Assembly (NCBI RefSeq): GCF_012271785.1 | Contig: NZ_JAAWVT010000008.1 | Coordinates: 1 to 64,000 of the forward strand | Reading direction: 5' to 3' | Length of the DNA stretch: 64,000 bases | Source of the DNA: Paeniglutamicibacter terrestris | Lineage (GTDB): Bacteria > Actinomycetota > Actinomycetes > Actinomycetales > Micrococcaceae | Part shown: positions 27,336-37,179 of the stretch, in pieces | How the letters are laid out: each line of letters opens with the position of its first letter | How positions within the stretch are numbered: position 1 is the stretch's first letter | Program-made: the position numbers and the translations under genes | Notes under the pieces: model-generated | What the model saw: the letters and a program-made list of their open reading frames with translations, nothing else | Told to the model about the DNA's origin: nothing | Databases searched by the model: none

Positions 27336-28739
27336 TTACATTCCGAAGTCGGAGGGCTTATCAAACGGGCCCACCACGGTGATGGTGCGCGGACGGGCGG
27401 CCAACAGTGCCGCCAGTTCCTGAACCTGCGCCGGGGTGACAGCCTTGACGCGGTCAAGCGACTCATCAATGTCGTGGAATACACCAGTGACCAGCTCTGC
27501 GCGGCCCAGGCGCGACATGCGCGATCCCGGATCCTCCAGGGCCAGTACCAGTCCGCCCGAGAGCTGGCCAACGGCCTTGCGCAGCTCCTCGTCGGTGATG
27601 CCGTCGGCGGCCAGCTTGTCCAACTCTTCGCCGAGCAGCTTGATAACGCGTTCGGTCTTCGCCGGGGCGCAACCTGCATACATGCCGAAGTAGCCGGCGT
27701 CCGAGTACGCGGCGGAGAACGAGTAGGTGGAGTACACCAGACCGCGCTTCTCGCGAATTTCTTGGAAGAGGCGTGAGGACATGCCGCCACCGAGGACGGC
27801 GTTCAGCACGCTCATCACGTGGCGACGCTCATCGGTGGCCACGATGCCGGGGCAACCCATGATGATGTTGACCTGCTCCACGGGGCGGCGAATCACGTCG
27901 ATGCGCTGCACTCCGGTGATCTCTACCGGGACAGTGGAACGACGCGGTACCGGTGAGGCACCCTCGGTCAGATCCCAGCCCGCGGTGCGCAGGGCTTCAA
28001 GGACTTGGGCGCAGACCTCGTCGTGGTCCAAGGAGCCTGCAGCGGTGATGACCAGTTCATCGGGGGTGTAGAAGCGCTGGTAGTGCTCCCAGACGGCGTC
28101 GCGGCCGATTCCGGTGATGGCCTCGGGGGTACCGCCAATGGGACGACCCAGGGCGTGTTCGCCCAGGACGGCTTCGACAAAGCGCTCGTGCGCAACGTCT
28201 CCGGCATCATCCGCGTCCATCGCGATCTCTTCGAGGATCACGTCGCGTTCCTGCTCGAGCTCGTTGGGATCGAGCACCGCGGAGGTGACCATGTCGGCAA
28301 TGACGTCGATGGCCAGCGGCAGATCCGTATCCAGCACGCGAGCAAAGTAGCAGGTGGATTCTTTGGCCGTAGCGGCGTTAGATTCTCCTCCAACTTCGTC
28401 AAAGGCTGAGGCAATTTCTAGCGCCGTGCGGCGCTTGGTGCCCTTGAATAGCAGGTGTTCAAGGAAGTGAGTGGAGCCGTGTTGGCCTTCCTGCTCATCA
28501 CGAGATCCAACGCCGACCCAGAAACCAATGGTGGCCGAACGTTGACCGGGCATGGCCTCGGTCAAGACGCGAACGCCACCGGGCAGTACGGAGCGGCGCA
28601 CCAGCGCCCCACCGGCCTGTCCATGGATGATTGTGGGGTCGCCCGTCTCGATGGGGGCGGGGGCACCGGCTGCGCCGCGCTCCGCTGCTAAGGCAGGGGA
28701 TATTCCAACGCCGTCGAGCGGCAGGGGAATCATGGCCAC
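27336..28739 (-). CDS. M16-family zinc metallopeptidase
   Basis: 467 residues. The inverted zinc site is HFLEH (His 91, Glu 94, His 95), with the downstream glutamate in LEQERDVILEEIAM. The second half is the M16 C-terminal domain, with GGGMSSRLFQEIREKRGLVY, the R/Y motif found in processing peptidases. It has no signal peptide and is probably cytoplasmic. It follows pnp as in many actinobacteria. GTG 28739 is chosen because AGGA lies about eight bases upstream; ATG 28733 is possible. Its own terminator follows. Confidence 0.93.
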   Translation of the reverse strand: MAMIPLPLDGVGISPALAAERGAAGAPAPIETGDPTIIHGQAGGALVRRSVLPGGVRVLTEAMPGQRSATIGFWVGVGSRDEQEGQHGSTHFLEHLLFKGTKRRTALEIASAFDEVGGESNAATAKESTCYFARVLDTDLPLAIDVIADMVTSAVLDPNELEQERDVILEEIAMDADDAGDVAHERFVEAVLGEHALGRPIGGTPEAITGIGRDAVWEHYQRFYTPDELVITAAGSLDHDEVCAQVLEALRTAGWDLTEGASPVPRRSTVPVEITGVQRIDVIRRPVEQVNIIMGCPGIVATDERRHVMSVLNAVLGGGMSSRLFQEIREKRGLVYSTYSFSAAYSDAGYFGMYAGCAPAKTERVIKLLGEELDKLAADGITDEELRKAVGQLSGGLVLALEDPGSRMSRLGRAELVTGVFHDIDESLDRVKAVTPAQVQELAALLAARPRTITVVGPFDKPSDFGM

Positions 28740-28905
28740 TGAGCATTTCCTAACTGTCCACCAAATATTGGGTGGTCCGCGCCTGGTGGAGCGCGAAACA
28801 CATTCGTCCATTCTTCCACAGTGCCATGAGGAAGTAGCAGAGCTATGAGTGGACTCTCATTTGAGCACCGCTCCTAGCAGCGCACTCCCCCACGCTGGGC
28901 GAAGA

Positions 28906-28945
28906 AAAAAGTCCCGGCCCACCTTTCGGTGGGCCGGGACTTTTT
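28906..28945. terminator. Terminator of pnp
   Basis: Arms 28906-28923 and 28928-28945 form an 18-bp stem around loop TTTC. A/T runs lie at both ends (TTTTTT on the minus strand), so it could work in both directions. It lies 23 bp past the pnp stop, so the peptidase downstream needs its own promoter or read-through. Confidence 0.95.
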
Positions 28946-28967
28946 AGCCTAGAAGACTAGGAACTGA

Positions 28968-31196
28968 TTACTCAGCAGCTTCGACGAGTTCTTCGTCAGC
29001 AACCACCGGGGCGAGTGAAAGCTTTCCGCGATCATCAACCTTGGTGATTTCAACCTGAAGCTTCTGGCCCACGGAGACAACGTCTTCAACGTCGTCCACG
29101 CGCTTGCCACCGGCGAGCTTACGCAGCTCGGAGATGTGCAGCAGGCCATCCTTGCCCGGGGTCAGCGAAACGAACGCACCGAAGGTGGTCAGCTTCACGA
29201 CGGTGCCGAGGTAACGCTCGCCGATCTCAGGAACCTGAGGGTTGGCGATGGCGTTCACTGCGGAGCGTGCGGCTTCTGCCGACTCTCCGTTGGTGGCGCC
29301 GATGAGGACGGTTCCGTCGTCCTCGATGGAGATATCCGCTCCGGTATCTTCCTGGATCTGGTTGATCATCTTGCCCTTCGGGCCGATGAGTTCGCCGATC
29401 TTGTCAACCGGAATCTTCACCGAGATGATGCGCGGTGCGAAGGTGGAGAGCTCATCCGGGGTATCAATGGCCTGGTTCAGGACATTGAGGATGTGCAGAC
29501 GAGCTTCGCGAGCCTGGGTCAGCGCGGCGGCCAGGACCGAGGCAGGGATGCCGTCGAGCTTGGTGTCGAGCTGGATGGCGGTGATGAACTCCGAGGTACC
29601 TGCAACCTTGAAGTCCATGTCGCCCATGGCATCTTCGGCGCCGAGGATGTCGGTCAGGGCCGCGTAGCGGGTCTGGCCGTCAACTTCGTCAGATACCAGG
29701 CCCATGGCGATGCCGGCAACGGCAGCGCGCAACGGGACACCGGCGTTGAGCAGCGACAGGGTCGATGCGCAAACAGAACCCATAGAGGTTGAGCCGTTAG
29801 AGCTCAAGGCCTCGGAGACCTGGCGGATGGCGTACGGGAATTCTTCACGCGACGGCAGTACCGGCACGAGGGCGCGTTCTGCCAGGGCGCCGTGACCGAT
29901 TTCGCGGCGCTTGGGCGAGCCCACGCGGCCGGTTTCACCGGTGGAGTACGGCGGGAAGTTGTAGTTGTGCATGTAGCGCTTGCGCGTTACCGGGCTCAAC
30001 GAGTCAATCTGCTGTTCCATCTTCAGCATGTTCAAGGTGGTGACGCCCATGATCTGGGTTTCGCCGCGCTCGAAGATTGCCGAACCGTGAACGCGAGGAA
30101 GAACCTCGACCTCGGCGGTGAGCTTACGGATGTCGGAGAGGCCGCGGCCGTCCATACGAACCTGCTCGGTCAGGATGCGCTGGCGCACAACCTGCTTGGT
30201 GACGGCACCAAAGGCCTTGGAGATTTCTCCGGCGCGGGAAGCGAATTCGCTGCCCTCGGCGGTGAGCGCTGCAACAACTTCGTCCTTGAAGGCCGAGGCT
30301 GCGTTGTCGCGCTCCTGCTTGGCGGCGATCTGGTAGATGCCGGCAAGCTTGGTAGCGGCCTTGGCCTCTACAGCTGCATAAGCGTCTGCCTCGTAGTCGC
30401 GGAAGACCGGGAACTCAACGGTCGGCTTGGCGGCGCGAGCTGCCAAGTCTGCCTGAGCCTCGCACAGGGCCTTGATGAACGGCTTTGCAGCCTCAAGACC
30501 TTCTGCAACAACCTCTTCGGTCGGGGCGGTGTGGCCCTGTTCCTTGATGAGGGTCCAGGCGTTGTCGGTAGCTTCTGCTTCAACCATCATGATGGCGACG
30601 TCGTCGCCTGCAACGCGGCCGGCAACGACCATGTTGAACACGGAGCTTTCCAGCTGGCTGTGCTTCGGGAAGGCAACCCACTGGGCACCGTTTCCGTCGT
30701 TAACCAGTGCAACGCGAACGCCACCGATCGGGCCGGAGAACGGAAGACCCGAGAGCTGAGTCGACATCGAGGAGGCGTTGATGGCCACCACGTCGTAGAG
30801 CTCGTCCGGGTTGATGGCCAAAACGGTGACCACGATCTGGACCTCGTTGCGCAGGCCCTTGACGAAGGCCGGACGCAGCGGGCGGTCCATCAGGCGGCAA
30901 GCCAGGATGGCTTCGGTCGACGGGCGACCTTCGCGGCGGAAGAAGCTGCCCGGGATACGGCCGGCAGCGTACATACGCTCCTCGACATCCACGGTCAGCG
31001 GGAAGAAGTCGAAGCCTTCACGCGGGTGCTTGCCGGCGCTGGTGGCCGAGAGCAGTGCGGTGTCTTCGTCGATGTAAACCATGGCCGCACCTGCGGCCTG
31101 CTGGGCCAGACGGCCGGTTTCGAAGCGGATGACGCGCTTGCCGTAACGGCCGTTGTCAATCACTGCCTCGGCGAACTGAATTTCGGGACCCTCCAT
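28968..31196 (-). CDS. pnp: Polyribonucleotide nucleotidyltransferase
   Basis: 742 residues: two RNase PH domains, a KH domain ([20 protein letters not shown]) and a C-terminal S1 domain ([20 protein letters not shown]). Catalytic-domain motifs include [20 protein letters not shown] and [21 protein letters not shown]. It degrades RNA by phosphorolysis. MEGPEIQF at ATG 31196 is the real start (GAAAGGAC upstream); the longer open frame to 31250 is not. The rpsO gene that commonly precedes pnp is absent. Confidence 0.97.
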   Translation of the reverse strand: MEGPEIQFAEAVIDNGRYGKRVIRFETGRLAQQAAGAAMVYIDEDTALLSATSAGKHPREGFDFFPLTVDVEERMYAAGRIPGSFFRREGRPSTEAILACRLMDRPLRPAFVKGLRNEVQIVVTVLAINPDELYDVVAINASSMSTQLSGLPFSGPIGGVRVALVNDGNGAQWVAFPKHSQLESSVFNMVVAGRVAGDDVAIMMVEAEATDNAWTLIKEQGHTAPTEEVVAEGLEAAKPFIKALCEAQADLAARAAKPTVEFPVFRDYEADAYAAVEAKAATKLAGIYQIAAKQERDNAASAFKDEVVAALTAEGSEFASRAGEISKAFGAVTKQVVRQRILTEQVRMDGRGLSDIRKLTAEVEVLPRVHGSAIFERGETQIMGVTTLNMLKMEQQIDSLSPVTRKRYMHNYNFPPYSTGETGRVGSPKRREIGHGALAERALVPVLPSREEFPYAIRQVSEALSSNGSTSMGSVCASTLSLLNAGVPLRAAVAGIAMGLVSDEVDGQTRYAALTDILGAEDAMGDMDFKVAGTSEFITAIQLDTKLDGIPASVLAAALTQAREARLHILNVLNQAIDTPDELSTFAPRIISVKIPVDKIGELIGPKGKMINQIQEDTGADISIEDDGTVLIGATNGESAEAARSAVNAIANPQVPEIGERYLGTVVKLTTFGAFVSLTPGKDGLLHISELRKLAGGKRVDDVEDVVSVGQKLQVEITKVDDRGKLSLAPVVADEELVEAAE

Positions 31197-31837
31197 GGGG
31201 CGTGTCCTTTCGATCAATATCCGCAGCACACGGCGAACAAGAAACACCACGGTGCAACCTGGTCTTCGATCGAGACTCGCGCTCTTCGTAGAGGAAGAGC
31301 GAAAGCCACTACCGAGGACCGCAATTGTCTTCCGGTGAGTCAGGTGCGCGAGGTGCGCGGATATTTCGTCTTGTTTCTGTGCTGGTCATGCGAAATTGCA
31401 AACCATACGTATACCAGCCTACCGGGTTAACGGAATCGGCGCAGTGACGGCGCGGACTCCCGGTTGGTCGGAGTCTCATAGCATGTAAAGGAGCATCAAC
31501 TGCCCCAGCCAAACGCCCGTCGCCGGTGAGCGAACCGCACAGTGAACCGTCGCTACTTTCGCTGCAGGGTGCACGATCGGAGCTCGTGCGTTGTGTCACT
31601 TCCTGTGCGTTCACTATCGCGACATGACAGAAATAGCAGTTCACGATAACCGGCCAGCTGTTGAAGCGGGTCTTGCAGATAAGGCTCCTTCGACGCGACA
31701 CCCGAGCCCAAACAAACCGGCAGTCGAAAAGGTTGAAGTTTCGCGTTTTCCAGATTCTCGCACACCCCGCCCGACATAGTGCGGTGAAGGTAACCCAAAC
31801 TCTACATTTGGGGGCATATCATCGCATCTGGTCGGGT
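31197..31837. other. Leader of pnp and island junction
   Basis: The right-hand neighbour rpsO is not here. A small hairpin (31280-31287 with 31294-31301, CGCTCTTC/GAAGAGCG) lies in the pnp leader and could be an RNase III target of the type known from pnp autoregulation. From about 31400 to 31837 no gene is convincing; this is where conserved order gives way to the island. Confidence 0.4.
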
Positions 31838-32389
31838 ATGGCCCGCGTCTCCACCAACCACCAAGACCTCGGCTCCCAGCAGGTGGGGCTCCAGGGCCTC
31901 GGCGTGCCCAAGGACCTGGTCTATGTCGATCACGGACTCACCGATCGCAACCGAGAAGGCCCGGGGTTGAACCAGACCCTGGCCGCGTGCCGGGCCGGCG
32001 ACACGGTGGTGGACACCAAGCTCGACCGCCTCGCCGGCTCCCTGGCCGATGCACGGGACATCGTTGAGGACCTTACCAAGCGCAAGATCAAACTCAGCCT
32101 CGGCTGAAACGTCCACGACCCCACCGACCCGGTGGGTCGGCTGCTTTTCAATGTCCTGGCGATGGTGGCAGAGTTCGAGTCCGACCTCTATTCGCGAGAG
32201 AACCAAGGAAGGCATGCAGATCGCCAAGGCTAAGGGGCGGCTCCGCGGCAAGCAACCCAAGCTCTCCTCCGTCCAGGAAAACACCTCGTCGCACTCCACC
32301 GCGGCGGCAAACACACCAGCGCCGAAATCGCCGAGCGCTTTAGGGTGGCGCGCAGCACCGTCTACCGCATCGCGCAACGAACGACATAG
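31838..32389 (+). pseudogene. Decayed serine recombinase at island edge
   Basis: From ATG 31838 the frame reads MARVSTNHQDLGSQQVGLQG, a resolvase N-terminus (the YARVST motif with catalytic Ser). It continues through DTKLDRLAGSLADARDIVED to an in-frame TGA (32105-32107). The same frame then resumes with GRLLFNVLAMVAEFESDLYS. Frameshifts lead into KEGMQIAKAKGRLRGKQPK and finally the HTH tail SAEIAERFRVARSTVYRIAQ, ending at TAG 32387-32389. At least one nonsense and two frameshift changes, so inactive. Confidence 0.85.
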
Positions 32390-32514
32390 AGAGCAGCCAT
32401 CCACCCTGTATGCGAAAATATTTTCGTATACATTTTACGATAAGTTGCGGATTCATTCGTACAAAGCTAATCAGCAAATATATGATCATAAACATTTGGT
32501 TGGAAGGACAAACA

Positions 32515-33531
32515 GTGGCAGTGGAACCCAATTCCAGGCATGACAGTGACGATGTTAAATTATTGCTACGGCCCGGGCATGAAATCACTATTACACCGCA
32601 GCTTCGGCTGCGGCGTGCGTTCAAAAATGCCGCATCACTGTTCGATGAGCAATCACAATGGTTTCTAAATCATCATCCCGAGATTCAACGATATTCAAAT
32701 TCGGAAGGCACGGAACGTCGACTTTCAGTGATCATGCCTGCAGCGCCTGAGGATTGGGTACTGCACATCGGCGAAGTCTTCAATCATCTTTCGAGCGCAA
32801 AAGACAATCTATTCCTCGAGATAGTTCGTAAATTTAGCGAGTATTCGGACAGTAAAATTCAAAAGCAACTGGGGGGCACCTATTGGCCAGTGTGCCGATC
32901 TGCCCCTGAGTGGGAAAAGACGAAGGAAATGTTCCCCTTCATACCAGCGTGGGTCCTAGATCGGATCGAAGTCTTTCAACCGTTTAGGGACCGACCTGAC
33001 GAGCTCACCTCCCCTGATGATAACTGGATGAGTTTGGGGGCATCAGCATGGGCAAGGAGCATGAATAATTCCGACAAACACTCCGAGCCGGTGCATGTCA
33101 CTTTGAACCACTACCTGAATGAACCATTGCGAGTTATTGGGACTCTGCCAAATCCAATCGAGGTCGTGCAACGCTTTGACGACACAGAACCATTGTCCGA
33201 AATACCCATGGCCAGAGTTTCCTCTCCGCCGTCAAAGGGTGTCCATCTGCACGTCGATTCAGTCGGGTTTCTGTTTATGATTCGCAAGAACCTGAAATCA
33301 CAGTGGGCCCCGATGAATCAGAGCATTTGGAACGTAATCGTCGAAAACCAAGTTACCCTGAATACTGTGTACTACGGTCACAAAACGGCCCTTGAACGCG
33401 CAATCCCATGGGCCCACGATGATGGCGTGCATCTCTCAGATGCAACCTACTCGTGGACCCGCCGCGGAAAAAGACGCTTACATCAAAGACCCAATATTTT
33501 TTCGGCCGCGATTCGAGATGGTTACGTATAA
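32515..33531 (+). CDS. Unknown island protein, possible HEPN-like family
   Basis: 338 residues from GTG 32515, which follows GGAAGGA at good spacing; earlier in-frame ATGs lack this. The pattern GEVFNHLSSAKDNLF, then a proline/tryptophan block (GTYWPVCRSAPEW), IEVFQPFRD and later NNSDKHSEP recalls a widespread accessory-genome family reading HNLRSALDHL...QPY...NxDKHR. Its helical N-terminus looks HEPN-like, but I cannot show nuclease residues. Codon use is more AT-rich than the core genes, a sign of transfer. Confidence 0.6.
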   Translation: MAVEPNSRHDSDDVKLLLRPGHEITITPQLRLRRAFKNAASLFDEQSQWFLNHHPEIQRYSNSEGTERRLSVIMPAAPEDWVLHIGEVFNHLSSAKDNLFLEIVRKFSEYSDSKIQKQLGGTYWPVCRSAPEWEKTKEMFPFIPAWVLDRIEVFQPFRDRPDELTSPDDNWMSLGASAWARSMNNSDKHSEPVHVTLNHYLNEPLRVIGTLPNPIEVVQRFDDTEPLSEIPMARVSSPPSKGVHLHVDSVGFLFMIRKNLKSQWAPMNQSIWNVIVENQVTLNTVYYGHKTALERAIPWAHDDGVHLSDATYSWTRRGKRRLHQRPNIFSAAIRDGYV

Positions 33532-33903
33532 GTAGAACTTGCATCTCATACCGTCTGGTGGGAAACAAAGGATTATAGGGACGCAAAGTGTAGCTCTCGG
33601 ATTTAGCAAATTTTTTGAGACAGACACCCCTGCGTGGAACAGCTGATGGATGAGCAAATCACTCAGACAGCAGCTCGCAGGATTGCTGACGAACCGTATC
33701 AAGTAGGGCTTCAAGTTCTTCGATGAATCAGGAACAGGGCCTACCCTGTCACTGGACATTTGCCTTATCTGACGCCCGATTGAGGTATACCCCTACCGGA
33801 CTTTCTTGGACAGCTCGGAATAGATCTCGGAGGTCTTCGAGTTCGCTGCTGCGTAGCCCCCAATGGCCTGTGGGCGATGTGGCCTAGGCACTATGTTTGA
33901 AGC
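33532..33903. other. Gap between two unknown island genes
   Basis: No gene, hairpin or repeat worth reporting. It probably contains the promoter of the next gene. Confidence 0.4.
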
Positions 33904-35013
33904 ATGGAACCAAACGAGCCTTTCAGCATCGGCATTGCCGTGCCGTTGATCCCCATCGATGTGAACAACGCTGCAGCACTAGAGCGGGAGCTTTCCGAGC
34001 ACTATTTCAGGATCAGCCCCGCCGAGTATTTTGAACGCCGACTCTGGGAGATCATCAAGACCGCGGATACAGCCCGCCAGGAGGTGCACGATTGGCATAC
34101 CGACGACCCGACGAACTTGTTCAACCAATACGCCGCACTGATCAACAAGGAAATCGACCTTGACAACCCTCCGGGTGACACGCTCGACCCAACGACCATG
34201 GCTTCAATCGAGTCGTACACCTTAATGCAGCACGTCATCGAAACCGCGTTGCGCCTGTATGTGGCAGCGAAAAGCCGCAAGATCGGGACCAGCCCGTTGC
34301 AGACGTTGCTGAACATGCGGACCTCTGACCAACTCCGTCAGCCAATTAAGGAGCTACTTCGAGATGACGCCGCGCAGACCGTCAAGGCAACGATCTTCCC
34401 CCCCCCCCCCCCAGAGCTCCAGCCGGCGGATGAGCCCGCCGACGTCGATCCGATGGATGACCACATTCTTTTCATGGCCGAGTGGTTGAAGCGTTTCGCA
34501 CGCTTCTATTCCGATGACCATTTCGGCGGCGCCCAAGGGAATAACCAACTCAAACACGGTGCCGCCGTGGCCCCAAGGGCAGACATCGAATATACCTATC
34601 ACGCCGAGATTCTGCCAAGGGAATCATTAACCAATGATGAGTGGGACGCCGGAACTCCACTCATCAATGGCCCATCAGTCTCCTACATGGAGCTCATCAA
34701 GCAGAAAGGGCACGAGCCCGGCATCCGGTTACGCACGGATAATTCCGACCCAGCAACCAACCTGGCCATAGCCGGTGTAGGCATCAGCATCATCCGGTCG
34801 CTTTGGATTATTGCCGGTGCAGTGGCAAAGCCTCTTCACCCGATCGACTACCTTTTTGATTTCTCGCCGCTGCCGGATGAGGTGTTTTCCAAGTCAAAGC
34901 GGCCACCACGCTCCATCGTACGCGTGCTGCGGGCCCCAGTCCGCAAGGCGGGGGCACAGCACGGGGCAAAAAGAAAAGGTGGCCCGACTCCGAGAAGGGG
35001 CCGCACCGAATAA
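33904..35013 (+). CDS. Unknown protein with 15-C tract in the gene
   Basis: 369 residues. The N-terminal helical part (about 30-165) includes the stretch MQHVIETALRLYVAAKSRKI. A proline run at about 166-170 is encoded by a 15-base C tract. The C-terminal part (about 185-330) has EWLKRFARFYSD, NNQLKHGAAVAP (an N-x-x-K-H-G motif common in HEPN-like unknown proteins) and a hydrophobic stretch LAIAGVGISIIRSLWIIAG. The tail is very basic (KSKRPPRS...RKGGPTPRRGRTE), perhaps for nucleic acid binding. No family is certain. Loss or gain of one C would truncate the protein after about residue 170. Confidence 0.65.
   Translation: MEPNEPFSIGIAVPLIPIDVNNAAALERELSEHYFRISPAEYFERRLWEIIKTADTARQEVHDWHTDDPTNLFNQYAALINKEIDLDNPPGDTLDPTTMASIESYTLMQHVIETALRLYVAAKSRKIGTSPLQTLLNMRTSDQLRQPIKELLRDDAAQTVKATIFPPPPPELQPADEPADVDPMDDHILFMAEWLKRFARFYSDDHFGGAQGNNQLKHGAAVAPRADIEYTYHAEILPRESLTNDEWDAGTPLINGPSVSYMELIKQKGHEPGIRLRTDNSDPATNLAIAGVGISIIRSLWIIAGAVAKPLHPIDYLFDFSPLPDEVFSKSKRPPRSIVRVLRAPVRKAGAQHGAKRKGGPTPRRGRTE
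34398..34412 (+). repeat. Homopolymer of 15 C
   Basis: Fifteen consecutive C inside a coding region, giving Phe-Pro5-Glu in the present reading. Runs this long are prone to slippage and could switch the gene on and off. It could also be a sequencing length error. Confidence 0.9.
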
Positions 35014-35238
35014 GCGGGCGGTACGACTTTCCTGATAGCGAGTGCACGTCCCAGCAAAGACTGCTCACTCCTTCGTTGCGACCAAACTGATTGAGACACA
35101 TTGAAGCGATGCGCTGCACGGATCAATCAAGCCAGCCAGGCAAAGTTCCCACTACTCGCTGCCCTGTCAACCAAAGGATCGTTTTTGTGCGATTGAGCGA
35201 CCAGCAGGAAACTGCTGATACGAACTAGGCTTGCGCAT

Positions 35239-36885
35239 ATGAGCGATGCATTACCTCCCGAAACTACGATTGCTACCTGGACTATCCCTCGCGTTAGCGG
35301 AGACCCACTGACGATCGACTCTGCAGTTGGCGAAGTCATCACTGTCGTTGGGGCGAATGGAGCAGGAAAGTCTGCGCTCGCTACATATATTGCGGGGCAA
35401 ACGCCCACAGGCAAACTTCACCGAGTCCTCGCGCAGCGCAAAATTTGGTTTGCAGCCTCCGGCCCAAACATTAGCGCTTCCGGGCGCGAGCAGATGGTTA
35501 ACAATCTCAATTACTGGAACACCGCTATCGATTCCCGCTTTCTGGATCATGCCGACGGACAGCGAACTGATATCACCCTTTTCGACTTGCTCGGAAAAAT
35601 TGCCGCTGAGGATCAGCGCATCGCTGAGCTGGTCCTAACTGAACGCCGTACACCGGAAGAAATCGAGGCGATCATTGGCACCCGTCTCTTTGACGTCCTC
35701 AACTCCGTGCTCGAAAAGGCCGGCCTTGTTATCCGCGTGAAAATCACCGACAAGCAGACGTTCATGGCCGTCCATCGTGAGCTAGGCAACGAATATCCGA
35801 TCGCACAAATGTCGGATGGTGAAAGGAGCGCTTTGCTTCTGGCCGCGGAGGTCTTGGTAGCACCGGACAACTGCATCATTTTGCTGGACGAGCCTGAGCG
35901 CCATCTGCACCGCTCCATCTCTGCCGGGCTGGTCGAGGCACTGATCGACTCGCGAACGGACTGCGCGTTCGTCGTCTTGACCCATGACCTCGACCTGGCG
36001 CTAGGCCTTAGCGCTCGCCCCGGCAAGGTACTAGCGGCTTTGGGGGTTAATTGGTCTGAGAATACGATAGCCGGTTGGGACATCAACGAGTTCTCTACGG
36101 AGGCTGATCTGACCGAGAACGCCCGACGAGCCATACTCGGTGGGCGGAAACGCATATTATTCATCGAAGGAACAACTGACAGCCTCGATTACGCGCTATA
36201 CAGCCTTCTGTTTCCGGCGTGGACACTCTCCGCCAGTGGCAACTGCGAATGGGTCATCCGCAGCGTTGAAGGAATCAAAAAGACGCAAAGTCACCACTGG
36301 GTTGATGCTGCAGGGATAGTCGACGGTGACGGTCGCTCACAACAAGAACGCGATGCACTGATAACGAAGGGCATTCACCCAATCAAGGTAAGTGAAGTCG
36401 AGAGTCTTTACTACATGCCAGCCGTTCTTACTGCTGTGGCCACCAAATTCACCCAATTAGATGGCAAAGATACGGAACAACGCGTGTGCGCAGCCAAAGC
36501 GGCCGGCATCGCTGCGCTCGCTTCGAATCAAGGCTTACATCGCATAGCCAAAAAGCTGGCCACGGACGAGGTCTCGCGAAAACTCGTCACGGCTGTCCCC
36601 TCTGAGATTACAGATCCCAAGATTACCTTCAACCTGCCATCCCCATATGCGGAAATCAGAGCCAGGTTGGACGAGCTTCATGCTGGAGATAATTACGAAG
36701 AACTTGTCCGAATAGCCTCGATTCGCGATTCCGCGTTCCGTGACAGAGTGGCCGCTGCATTAGGTGCTCAATCTAAAGAGCAGTATCAAAGTGTCGCGCG
36801 GCGTGCTATCGCAGAAAGCCCCGCACTAATCGCTGAGTTACGACTCGAAGTCGCGGACCAGCTCTTCGACAGATCCGATCATTGA
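35239..36885 (+). CDS. Single-chain ATPase-TOPRIM protein, PARIS/OLD-like
   Basis: 548 residues. The N-terminal ABC-type ATPase has Walker A GANGAGKS (38-45), a signature SDGERSALLL (from 192), Walker B CIILLDEPERHLH (D217, E218) and a switch His in VVLTHD (249). From about 300 a TOPRIM-like DUF4435 domain follows: FIEGTTDSLDYAL (E310), GIVDGDG (D362, D364) and a later VSEVESLYYMP (E388) in the place of the family's S-x-E-N-Y block. AriA ATPase plus AriB (DUF4435) make the PARIS anti-phage system, and fused forms exist; OLD nucleases have the same order. It sits alone 5.8 kb upstream of a type I RM operon. Defence role is inferred. Confidence 0.75.
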   Translation: MSDALPPETTIATWTIPRVSGDPLTIDSAVGEVITVVGANGAGKSALATYIAGQTPTGKLHRVLAQRKIWFAASGPNISASGREQMVNNLNYWNTAIDSRFLDHADGQRTDITLFDLLGKIAAEDQRIAELVLTERRTPEEIEAIIGTRLFDVLNSVLEKAGLVIRVKITDKQTFMAVHRELGNEYPIAQMSDGERSALLLAAEVLVAPDNCIILLDEPERHLHRSISAGLVEALIDSRTDCAFVVLTHDLDLALGLSARPGKVLAALGVNWSENTIAGWDINEFSTEADLTENARRAILGGRKRILFIEGTTDSLDYALYSLLFPAWTLSASGNCEWVIRSVEGIKKTQSHHWVDAAGIVDGDGRSQQERDALITKGIHPIKVSEVESLYYMPAVLTAVATKFTQLDGKDTEQRVCAAKAAGIAALASNQGLHRIAKKLATDEVSRKLVTAVPSEITDPKITFNLPSPYAEIRARLDELHAGDNYEELVRIASIRDSAFRDRVAAALGAQSKEQYQSVARRAIAESPALIAELRLEVADQLFDRSDH

Positions 36886-37179
36886 TCATTTACGCGTTAG
36901 GTACTGGATAGCGAACCTGGAATCATGCGGCCGTTATGTCAGAGGCTTGATTGCCGCGAAGGTTCAGGTCGAATCGCCTATAAACGCACATATGACATCA
37001 CTACTGAGGATTCCGCAGAACCGCATTTTCGTCGCTTGCACGAGCCTTCGTCCCCGCCGGAACAGAACATTGGATCACAGCAAAAGATCCTTCGATCTGG
37101 GTGCTTTACTCATCAGCCTGGCACATAGGGACACGACAGAATGTGGTACGAAATATTCGAGGCGCGCTAAGGTCAAGCA

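Noticed and set aside
29892-31430. 512-codon plus-strand open frame
   Set aside because: Antisense to pnp, which is certain; composition is unlike a protein.
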